The position numbers and the translations under genes are program-made. The notes under the pieces are model-generated. The model searched no databases. It saw only the letters and a program-made list of their open reading frames with translations, and was not told the origin of the DNA. This document shows, piece after piece, positions 23,682 to 34,003 of a stretch of 64,000 bases of DNA (positions are counted from its first letter, which is position 1; the number at the start of each line of letters is the position of its first letter). The DNA is from Abelmoschus esculentus (taxonomy: Eukaryota; Streptophyta; Magnoliopsida; Malvales; Malvaceae), in assembly GCA_035048815.1 (NCBI GenBank), contig JAUCBN010000038.1, forward strand, positions 14,818,501-14,882,500. Reading direction: 5' to 3'.

Positions 23682-26150
23682 AACTTGGTCAGGTAAAGGT
23701 ATTTTCCAAATTGGATTTATGATCCGGGTACCATTAAATTCGAGTTTAGGGACTCGATATTCCCAAAACAGTATTTCGTACTCATATAGGACATTATGAG
23801 TTTGTCGTAATGCCCTTCGGATTGACAAATGCTCATGCAACCTTTCAAGGCTTAATGAACCAATTGTTTAAGAAGCTACTCCGAAAATTAGTTTTGGTGT
23901 TTTTGGATGATATATTAGTTTACTCCGAAAGTTGGACAGAACACTTGCAATATTTGCGAGTCGTGTTGGATATTTTTTGGACTAACCAGCTTTATGCTAA
24001 GATGTCTAAGTACGAGTTTGGAGCCTCCTCGGTCAGTTATCTGGGTTATGTGATTTCGGATGGACAAACTGTTATGGAAGGATCGAAGGTTTAGTGTATT
24101 AAGGATTGGTCAGTCCCTACAACAATTCGAGAATTGAGAGGTTTTCTTGGGTTGTCTAGTTATTACCTTAAGTTCATTCGTGGTTTTGGGAGTATTGCAA
24201 AATCTTTAACCAATCTGTTGATGAAAGAGGGCTGGAAGTCGGAGGCTACTGAGCAAGCAGCATTTGAATTGCTGAAAACTTCTCTTCAGGAGGCCTCAGT
24301 GTTAGCATTGCCGGATTTGAAAGTAGAATATATTATCAAAATTGATGCTTCTGCAATCGGGGTAGGTGTTGTATTGGTTCAACGAGGCAAACCCCTAGCT
24401 TTCTTTAGTAAGGCCCTCGGTATCCAACATCAAGTGCTTTCGATTTATGAAAAAGAAATGTTGGCCGCTCTTTTAGCCGTAAAAAAATGGTCCCCTTATC
24501 TTCTCGGCAAGCATTTTAAAATCAAGATTGATCACCAAAGTCTTTGATTTTTGACCGAGAAGCAAGCTGTCACTCCTTCCCAACAGCGGTGGGTAGCCAA
24601 GATGATGGGTTACAATTTCGAAGTGGTTTACCGAAGTGGAAATCAGAATAAGGTCGATGATGCCTTGTCTCGACATCCATCATTTGGGAGTTGCCAACCA
24701 TTGACTGCGAGTTGTGCCACTATTGCGTTGATAAAGAAAATAAGCGATTCATGGCAAACTGATGATAAATTAAAGAAATTGGTTGTTGATTTGCAGACAA
24801 AGTCGGATGTCTCTTCCGAATATAGTTGAGATGGTAAATTCCTTCAACGAAAGGGTAAATTAATGGTGGGACAGGATACAATCCTCCAAAAAGAAATACT
24901 TGATTTCTTTCATGCTAGTGGAGTGGGAGGCCACTCAGGAGCCAAATCTACAATTAAGAGAGTTGATGTATTTATTTACTGGAAAGGGCTACGAAAGGAT
25001 ATCCGAAATTCGGTGAGAGAATGTTCGGTTTGCCAATAGAACAAGGGCGATCTTCAATACCTCGAGGTTTACTAAAACCTCTACTGATTCCCGAGAGCAT
25101 TTGGACCTCTATTAGCATGGACTTCATCGAGGGACTACCTAACTCCAAAGGAAAAAAATGTTATTTTTGTTGTGGTGGATCGTTTGACTAAGTACAACCA
25201 TTTCCTTGCCATATCTCACCCTTTTACTGCTTCTAGTATAGCTCACACCTTCATGGAAAATATCTTTCGGTTACATGGATTGCCTGAGAACATTGTTTGT
25301 GATCGCGATAAGGTTTTAATGAGCATATTTTGGAAGGAACTTTTTCTAAAATTAGGAGTTCATATTACCCCCTCCACTGCGTATCATCCGGAAACTGACG
25401 GTCAAACCGAGCGAATCAATCAGTGTTTGAAGACTTATTATGTTGCATGACTGGTGAGAAACCAAGTGAATGGAGTAGTTGGTTGTATTTGGCCGAAAGG
25501 TGGTACAACACCACTTACCACTCGGCCATTCAAATCACTCCTTATAAAGCATTATATGGGTGTGATCCTCCTCTCATACCTCCATATTTGGCTGGGGGTT
25601 CAAAGGTTGCTGCAGTCGATAGAACATTGCAGCAACGAGAGGCAGCACTTAAGATGATGAAGTTTTACTTGCTGCGTGCCCAGGATAGGATGAAAAGTCA
25701 GTTCGATAAGAAGCGAGTTGATTGTGAGTTCCAAGCGGGAGATCGAGTCTACCTTAAGTTACAACCATATTGGCAAACTACTGTGCAAGCCAGGAACAAC
25801 CAGAAGCTGGCACCAAAATGGTTCGGCCCTTTCTAAATTTTAGCTCGAATTGGAAAGATGGCTTACAAATTGGACCTCCCAGCTCAGTTAAAAGTCCACC
25901 CGGTGTTCCATATTTCACAACTCAAAAAACACATTGGCAACCATCAGTTTCAGGCTAATCTACCAGTGGTTGCAATGATGGTACCATAGTGAAAGAACCA
26001 GTAAAAATTTTGGACCGACGCATGGTTAAGAGGGGGAATCGGGCGGTGACCAAAATCTTGATGGAATGGTCTAATTCTTTCCCGGAAGATGCTACATGGG
26101 AGTTGCTCTACAAGCTACAGCAGCAGTATCCTTCCTTTGATCCTTGAGGA
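23682..26150 (+). pseudogene. Gypsy A reverse transcriptase 3' part, RNase H, integrase and chromodomain
   Basis: This continues element A after element B. Reverse transcriptase resumes with GQVKVFSKLDL and has the catalytic FLDD at about 23905. RNase H (24300-24690) has KIDASAIGVGVVL and ends DDALSRHPS. Integrase follows, with catalytic Asp in SMDFIEGLP (near 25120), CDRDK (near 25300) and Glu in DGQTER (near 25405). At 25990-26130 a chromodomain-like end reads VKILDRRMVKRG... and PEDATWE. At least six stops or frameshifts break it. Confidence 0.87.
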
Positions 26151-26173
26151 CAAGGATCCTTTTGCAGGGGAAA

Positions 26174-26404
26174 TGATTGTCAGGGTCCATTGGTTTGTTT
26201 TGGTTTGTTTTAATTCTGTTAGGGGGAATACGGTACCATTTGGAAGCCTTAGGCAACTTGAAATAAGGTCATTTACCCTATTTTTCGGATCATCAATTAT
26301 CTTAATGAGAATACTCATCTTCTTCCCCAATTTTCTTCCTCTCAACCTTGATTTTTTTGTCTGATTTCTTCCCTTTCTATCAATTCTGAGATTCGGGTCT
26401 TACA
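26174..26404 (+). repeat. 3' LTR of gypsy element A
   Basis: It starts TGATTGTCAGGG after a purine run (GCAGGGGAAA, probable polypurine tract) and ends CTTACA. It pairs with the LTR at 11763-12021. Confidence 0.8.
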
Positions 26405-29400
26405 AGAAGATAATGAAAAGTACTCTTTTAGTATCGATGAGTTTGTACCTTGTTATTTAAACTTAAATTATTCCCTTGATTTAACAACATTTATCTTAAT
26501 GAGCATTCTATTGTCCAGAAGCTACTAAACAAGACAGGAACAACCCATTGAATTAAGTGGTTGGATTTTAAAGTTTCGTGAATAGACTTAAAATTGAACT
26601 TTAATTTTTAAAAAGATAAAATCATAGAGGTTGAATTAGAAGATGTAAGAAGTATTTTAATATATTCACAGTGCAAGAAAATTAAAAGATTGAAATAGCT
26701 TCTATGTACATAATGGGAAGGCTGAAACATGGTTTGATGCCTACATAAAGCATAAACATAGACTCACCTGACATGAGTTTGTTGCTGACTTTGTCATAGG
26801 TTCTGTGATAAGGCTTATGTGAATATAGTGGAGAAATTCAATAAGCTAACTCAGACAAACACAGTGAAAGATTATCAAAACATAAGATTAACCTAAGATT
26901 AAAATGTTACAATCTAAGTTAGAAGGCAAAAGTTTACTCCCAAGATTAACACTGTCAACATTCAAATACAACACAATTCAACAGACTCCATAATTACCAC
27001 AAAACAGTTTTCTACTGTTTAAAATATTGAACAGTTGCTTACAGAATATAGAAAAGCACACAATCTATGTTTTAAATGTAGGAAGAAGTAGGGTCATTAT
27101 CATCAATGCAAGACCAAACAATTGAATTGTATGGAAGAACCTGAAATTGAGAATGAGAGTGTCAAACAAGAAAGAAAACAGAGGACATATAAGGAGAGAA
27201 TCTAGAAATCCTGATGAATGCTCTGATTGGTAACAATGGGTATAGTACATTAAAATATTAAGATATAATTAAAAGAAAACTCTTGAATATCTTAATAGAC
27301 AATAGCATTACACACAATTTTATTATTCCTACATGGGCTAAGGAGGAAGTGGATGTATTTCAAACAAATCATCTTACCATTACAATAGCTAATGGTGAAA
27401 AACTTTATAGCACTGCTATGAGTAAGTTGCTACAATGAAAGATACAAGGGCACACGTGTGAGCATGACTTTAGAGTATTGCAAATGGGAGAAAATGACAT
27501 GATTCTTGGGGTGGATTGGACGAAAGAATATAATCCTATTATGATGAATTTTAAACATATGACATTAAGTTTCTCTAATGAGAATCAAACCACTGTTCTA
27601 CAAGGGGTAAAAAATTACAAAAAATCAAATTGATTACAAAGGCAAAATTACGAAAGATGATTGAGAAAGCCTGATTACCTAGAAAAACTGTTTATGATGA
27701 CTGTTAATTCTTCTATTTTGACTATTTTAGATCAGATACAATCACTTTTAAAAGAATTTAAGATGGTGTTTATCGAGCCTAAAAAAGTTCCCCACAAAAC
27801 TTTATGACCATGCTATTGTTCTTCAATCAAATGCACAACCAATGAATTTGAGACCTTATAGGTTCTCTTATCATCAGAAAACAGAGGTTGAGAAATAGAT
27901 TAAAGAAATGGTACCTCCTCAATCATTTAAGCTAGTCAAAAGCCTTTTGTTTCTCCATGTTTTTAGGTAAAAAATGGTACATGAAGACTTTATGTGGATT
28001 ACAGACAATTAAATTTTCTGACAATAAAAAATAAATTTTCCATTCTAGTAGTTGAAGATTTGTTGGATGAACTGATTGGAGCTTAGTTTTTTCTAAGTTG
28101 AACCTAAGATCAAGTTATTGACAAATTAGAATCAAGCAAAATGTTTTCAAAATGACTTTCAAAACTCATTAAGGTCATTATGAATTCAAAGGCATGCCTT
28201 TTAGATTAACAAATGCCCTAACTACCTTCTAATCCTTAATGAATCAAGTGTTTGGGCCTTTTCTAAGAAAGTTTGTGTTGGTATTTTTTGATGGTATATT
28301 AATTTATAACCTTTCTTTACATACGCACATCTACTATCTAAGACAGGTTCTACAGGTTTTGAAGGCCAATAAACTATTTGTTGAACAAAGTATTTGAGCT
28401 ATATTATTTCTTCTCAAAAAGTTTCCACAAATCACTTTAAAGTTATTGCAATAAAAAAAAATTATCTTTTACTTTAAAATCTAAATTTTTTTAAAGGATT
28501 TATGGGATTCATAGGGTATTACAAAAAATTTATTACAGGTTTTGGTAAGATAAAAAGACCTTTTACTTAAATGTCGAAGAAAGAGAATTTTCAGTGGACT
28601 TCTGAGGCCACTGTTGTCTTTGCTAAGCTTAAAGAAGAAATGTATATAATTCTTATTTTAGCACTCTCAGATTTCACAAAAATATTTTACTTGAAGACTG
28701 ATGCTAACGCTAAGAGAATTGGAGCAGTTCTTTCTTAACATGGTAGATCTTTGGTCTACCTTAGTAATGTTTTGAGTCCTAGACATGTAGATCTTTTTAT
28801 CTATGAAAAGGAGTACGTGACAATCTTAATGACAGTTACCAAATGGCGACACTATTTTAAAAGAAGTTTTTTTGTTATTAAGACAGATCATGAATCTTTC
28901 AAGTATATGTTGAGCAAAAACTGATTACTAGTATTAGAAAAGGATTATCAAAGCTGTTAAGTTTGGATTATGTCATTTAGTATAAAAATGGAGATCTAAT
29001 ATTGTAGCTGATGTTTTGTCTTAAATTTCCATCACTTCTACTGAATTCTACCAATCAGGAGCTACTATGTTTACTCCAAAGTGGATGGAAATAATTGAAA
29101 ATAATTAAAAATTGATCCTATAGCTACAGATAAGATCACAACTCTTACGGTCCAAAAAGAAAATTATCTTTATTGGTCTTTTTCTAATGACATTCTTATA
29201 TTTAAAAAAGTCTATGTTGGCAGCAATGGTTCCCTAAGACTTCATCTTTTACAAGTTTTTTATGATTCTCCTTAAGAAGATGATCATTCTGGTATTCAAG
29301 CTATTTTTCAAAGATTACAGGCTTATATTTTTTGATTAAAGATGTAAACTATAATCGTAGCTTATGTTCGAAAATGTGATAGGTGTCAAAGAATTATAAT

Positions 29401-29690
29401 TGAATATATCTATAAGTTAGACCTACTCTAACCTATTCCAATTCTTCATGGAGCTTGGAAGATTATTACTATAGATTTTATTGAAGTATTTTTTTATTTT
29501 AAAAAAATCAATTATATATTTGTAATCATTGACAAGTATGTTAAGTATGCTCATTTCTTGCCTATATCTCACCCCTACGTAACTATGGAAGTGGTTCGAT
29601 TATACTTGGATTAAGTCTACAAATTACATGATCAACCTAAAGTTGTTATATCTGATCGAGATTGAACTTCTACTGGTCATTTTTTAAAAT
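26405..29690 (+). pseudogene. Ty3/gypsy element C, heavily decayed and truncated
   Basis: From about 26690 the plus strand shows a broken gypsy polyprotein in changing frames. Gag has a GKAETWFDAY motif near 26710. A zinc knuckle CFKCRKK.GHYHQC lies near 27060-27105. The protease site has decayed to LIDNSITHNF near 27285-27330, with ILGVDWT further on. Reverse transcriptase (27840-28400) has YVDYRQLN and FFDG in place of the catalytic YxDD. RNase H reads LKTDANAKRIGAVLS near 28690. Integrase has VIIDKYVKYAHFLP and SDRD and ends abruptly at about 29690, before the Glu. 26405-26690 has no clear coding. Very many stops show an old copy. Confidence 0.82.
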
Positions 29691-30119
29691 ATTTTTTAAT
29701 AATTACTTTAAAATAATTTCATTTAAAAAATAAATCTAAATAATAATTATTAATGCATAAATTGTTACTTTAATTTTAATATGTTAGTTTGGTGTGTTTA
29801 TAAAATGATACTTTTGAATTTATACTTTAAAAATGTTTTATACACTCTTTTGATATTTTTGGTTAAATTTGTTAATTTACGTTAATATTAAATTACATAT
29901 GATATTATTAAATTTTACTTTTAGTTAAAAAATTTAGTTTGCTAGTTCTTGGAGTTGGATTGATTGCTTGAATTTTGCTTGAAGGTTTAATAATTTATTG
30001 CTGAAGCTTTGAAGGCTTGTATTTATACCCTCTCATTAAATTCTAATCGTTTGGATTGTTGAGATCATCAATATAACCGTTAAGAGACCTTCTTTCCACC
30101 ACAAATGCACTTTTATAAC
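29691..30119. other. AT-rich non-coding stretch, LTR-like
   Basis: No gene seen. A TATTTATACCCTCTCATT box at about 30020 resembles an LTR promoter, but no partner LTR was found. Confidence 0.3.
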
Positions 30120-30710
30120 CTATTGTATCAATATACGAAACTCTTATGTCGAAACGGTTCTAAATAAGAAAGAGTCGTTATGTGCATTTAATAGGGGCAT
30201 ATTGACACACTAAGTAGTTATATCGAAATGGGTAGCCTTTAAAATGGGGGAGTATCGAAATAGATTCAATTTGTATCGAAACATTTTGAATATGTCAAAA
30301 CGCGTATCAAAACGTCTCTGAGACGTATTGAAACGATGTAATCAACTTTTAAAAAATTTGATTCCCAATAATTGACAAGCAACAGTCGAAAAATTTCCGT
30401 CCAAAAAAACGGTCAAAAAATTAAATACTTGATTTTTGAAAGTTTAACCCACTGTATCGAAATGCTTTGGTGTTGTACCGAAACGGTTAAATAAAATATT
30501 CAGTTTAAGTATAAGGTCGTATAGAAACAACTAAAGGCAGCATCGAAATTCCTGTTTCGATACACATTCTTTTTGTTTCGAAACCAAAAATCACAGTTTC
30601 AAAATGTATCGAAACGACCAAGAGCCGTATCGAAACGCCTTAACAATTTGCCCTTTGAAATTTCAATTGTTTTGAAACACCTAAGTGGTATATCGAAACG
30701 CATAGGTTAA
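30120..30710 (+). repeat. Dispersed TATCGAAACG repeat field
   Basis: At least ten copies of a TATCGAAACG-like 10-mer occur at irregular spacing of about 20-60 bp, for example near 30223, 30250, 30272, 30455, 30605, 30628 and 30690. One is inverted (TTTCGATACA near 30556). The sequence between copies is unrelated. No ORF is present. Confidence 0.6.
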
Positions 30711-30872
30711 AATCAACGTTTTGGCTTTGAAAACACAAAGGAAAATATTGATGAGCTAATTTTTGACTTAGTAAAATATTTTGACTTGTCAATCAACTTA
30801 TGAACTTAAAAAATTATTTGCAAAATAGATTTTATACAATTTGTTATATCAAAATCAAATGTAGATTTTGCA

Positions 30873-32780
30873 CTACTAAATTTCTCATCATTCTTGTAAG
30901 AAAATAGGTTTCCTTATAGGAAAATAGGTTTGTACATAAATTTTTACCCTAAGTTGCGTTTATTTTAGTTTTGGTGATCCTGGGTAAGAATTTTTATACC
31001 TACTAAAATTATCATCATTCTTGTAATAAATTAAGTTTTCTTGTAGGAAAATTTATAAGTACACAAATGATTACCCTAAGTTGAGCTACTTTTGGGTTTG
31101 GTGATATGAGGTAAGAATTTTGGCACCTACACTTTTGCTGTAATTTTTGTAAGATATTATGTATAATTTGTAATAATTTTTATACCTACTGAAATTCTCA
31201 TCGTTTTTGTAATAAATTAGGTTTTCTCATAAGAAAATATGTATGTACATAAATTCTTACCCTAAGTTGATCTTTTAATTTTGATGATCTTAGATAAAAA
31301 TTTCAATACCTGCTTTTTTCTTACGATTTTTGTAAGAACTTAAGTATAATTTATAATAATTTTTGTACCTACTAAAATTCTCATCGTTCTTGAAATAGCT
31401 TAGGTTTTCTAGTAGGAAAATATTTATGTACATAAATACTTATCTTAAGTTTAGCTCTTTTTGCTTTCGGTGATCTCGGTAAGAGTTTTGGTACCACCTT
31501 TTTTGTTACAGTTTCTGTAATAATTTATGTATAATTTATAATAATTTTTGTACCTACTAAAATTCTATCATTCGTTTAATAAATTAAGTTTATCCATAGG
31601 AAAATATGTATTTACAGAAATGTTTACCCTAGGTTGAGCTCCTTTTACTTTTGATGATCTTAAGTAAGAAATTTGGTACCTACATTTTTTTTATAATTTT
31701 TGTAAGAATTTATGTATAATTATAATAATTTTTGTACCTACTAAAATTTTTATTGTTTCTATAATAAATTAAGTTTTCTTGAAGGAAAATATATATGTAC
31801 AAAAAAGCTTACCCTAAGTTGAGCTCCTTTTGATTTTGTTGATCTCAGGTAAAAAATTTAGTACCTATATTTGTCTTATAATTTTTGTAAGAAATTTTGT
31901 ATAATTTATAATAATTTTTGTACCTACTAAAATTTTCATCGTTCTTATAATAAATTAGGTTTTCTCGAAGAAAAATATGTATGTACAGAAATGCTTACCC
32001 TAAGTTGAGCTATTTTTGGTTTCAGTAATATGGGGTAAGGATTTCGGTACATACATTTTTATTACAATTTTTGTAACAATTTATGTATATTATCTAATAA
32101 TTCTGATACCTACTAAAATTCTCATCATTCTTGTAAGAAAATAGGTTTTACTGTAGAAAATCTGTATGTACATAAATTTTTACCCTAAATTAATCTATTT
32201 TTGTTTTTGGTGATCTCGGATAAGGATTTGGGTACATACATTTTTATTATTATTTTTATAATAATTTATGTATATTAGGTAATAAGTTAGGTATATACCA
32301 AGTTTTTTATCATTCACGTAAGAATATAAGTTTTCTTATAGCCCAATATGTATGTACAAAAATTCTTACTCTATGTTGAGTTTTTTTCGATTTTGGTGAT
32401 TTAGGATAAAAATCCTAATGCATGCGTTTTTATTATAATTTCTATAATAATTTATTTATACTATGTAATAATTTTGGTACCTATTAAAATTATCATTATT
32501 CTTGTAATAAAATTATTTTTCTTATAAAAAAAATTATATACAAATAAATTCTTACCTTATGTTGAGCTCTTTTAAGTTTTGATGATCTGAGGTAAAAATT
32601 TTAGTACTTAAGTTTTTATTATATTTTCTAAAACAATTTTTGTATATTTTGTAATAATTTTGGTATCGATTAAAATTATCATATTTTTGTAAGAAAATTT
32701 GTATGTACAAAAAATTTTACTTTAAGTTGTTCTCTTTCTAGTTAAAGATTTTAGTACATATAATTTTAAAAAAATTCTAT
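30873..32780 (+). repeat. Tandem satellite, ~185-bp unit, about ten copies
   Basis: The phrase CTACTAAAATTCTCATC recurs at about 30873, 31000, 31186, 31369, 31554, 31738, 31924, 32110, 32298, 32481 and 32667. The period is 183-188 bp after a short first unit of 127 bp. Each unit also has a GTATGTACATAAATTCTTAC block, CCCTAAGTTGAGCT, GGTGATCTCAGGTAAG and TTTGTAATAATTT in the same order. Copies become more diverged to the right. There is no reading frame. The unit is close to one nucleosome repeat, as in many plant satellites. Confidence 0.85.
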
Positions 32781-32782
32781 AA

Positions 32783-33543
32783 CAGGCGTCGAACATCACT
32801 GAATACCGTTAATGATGAATACCGCTGAACAATGTTAAACTAATTAATAAAGATTAAAAATTTAAAAACTCAACATATAATTATAAATTATTTAAAATAA
32901 ATTTTTTATTAAATTACTTTCTATATATTTTATTTTATTTTTTAAAGTAATTGAATAAAATATTAATTTAAATTAATTTAAAAAATAAAAAATTTTAAAT
33001 TCTAAACCCTAAAACCAAAAATCTAAAACCTAAAACCTAATCAGTAAACATTAAACCCTAAAATTTAAAATCTCAAAATTCTAAATCCAAAACCTAAAAC
33101 CCTAAAAAATATTAACTCATAAACACTAAATCTAAACCATAAAACCCCTAAACCTAAAATAATCAAAACCCCTAAACCTAAAACCCTAAAATCATAAATC
33201 TTAAACAAGTTCAGGGTTTATATTTTTAGAGTTTTAATTTTTCTATTTTAGGTTTAGGTTATGGTTATATTTTTAGATTTTAGGGTTTTATTGTTTTAAG
33301 GTTTAGTGTTAGTGTTTTGGATTTTAGGATTTAATGTTATATTTTATATTTTAATTTTTAAATTAAAATATTTTAAATAAATTATTAAAAAAATAAAATA
33401 AAATATATAATTTATTTTAAATTTATTTTAAATAATATGAAATTATATGTTTAGTCCTTAAAATTTTTAATTTTTATTAATTAATTTAATAGTGTCCAAT
33501 AGTATTCATTGTTAATGATGTTTAACAATATTCGATACACGTG
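32783..33543. mobile_element. Foldback/MITE-like element with telomere-like core (~760 bp)
   Basis: The two ends are long imperfect inverted repeats. Left GCGTCGAACATCACTGAAT and the following ~120 bp match the reverse complement of 33400-33543, including TTAACAATGAATAC- and ATTAATTAATAAA-type blocks. Inside, 33000-33200 is rich in AAACCCTAAAA and 33210-33345 in TTTTAGGGTTT, so the core is inverted too. It interrupts the satellite, a decayed unit of which reappears at 33544-33775. I could not fix a target duplication, so the class is open. Confidence 0.6.
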
Positions 33544-33775
33544 ATACACTTATTCATATTTTTATTATAGTTTTTATAATAATTTATATATTTAATAATA
33601 ATTTTAATTCATACCGAAATCCTTATCGTTTTTTTAAAAAAAATAAATCTTTTTATAATATTTATATTTGTACGTAAATTCTTACACCGTAAAATTATAT
33701 ATATACCATTTTTTTATGATTATTGTGAACATTTATATACGAATCTCATAAGAATTTATATATTAACTTGCTATC
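33544..33775 (+). repeat. Decayed satellite unit right of the foldback element
   Basis: TTTTATAATAATTTATAT, a CATACCGAAATCCTTATCG block and GTACGTAAATTCTTAC follow each other in the same order as in the ~185-bp units, though heavily diverged. Confidence 0.5.
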
Positions 33776-34003
33776 CGTAAAACCGATGAACTTTAAATTA
33801 ACCTGTTTCACCGGCGGCGGAGGAGTTCGTCGAAACGTCGTCGTATCATCCTCAACTTGCCCAATGCCTTTATTCCTACTTCTAGGGTTTCCTTCTTGCT
33901 CAAAAAAGTCTTGAATTTCTGCTTGTCCAATCAACATTGAAAAAAAATTCAAAATCGAAGCTTTTGAAATTCGGGAGCTGAAAAGGTTTAAAAACAAGAA
34001 TCC

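Larger units (their letters stand above)
11763..26404 (+). mobile_element. Ty3/gypsy element A (short LTRs, chromodomain; Reina-like), interrupted by element B
   Basis: A gypsy chromovirus with LTRs of about 230-260 bp encodes gag, protease and the first part of reverse transcriptase (12050-14328). It resumes after a 9.35-kb insertion with the rest of reverse transcriptase, RNase H, integrase and a chromodomain (23682-26150). The join is exact within the reverse transcriptase: the frame ends ...LLDEL at 14328 and continues GQVKVFSKLDL at about 23685. Short LTRs plus a C-terminal chromodomain suggest the Reina clade. No 5-bp target duplication could be found at the outer ends. Confidence 0.88.

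Noticed and set aside
11758..26409. Search for a 5-bp target duplication around gypsy element A
   Set aside because: CACTG or GTCAC on the left does not match AGAAG on the right, so none is reported.
30120..32780. Repeat arrays considered as a CRISPR-like structure
   Set aside because: Plant nuclear context. Units are either irregular 10-mers or 185-bp satellites, not short repeats with equal unique spacers, and no cas genes are present.
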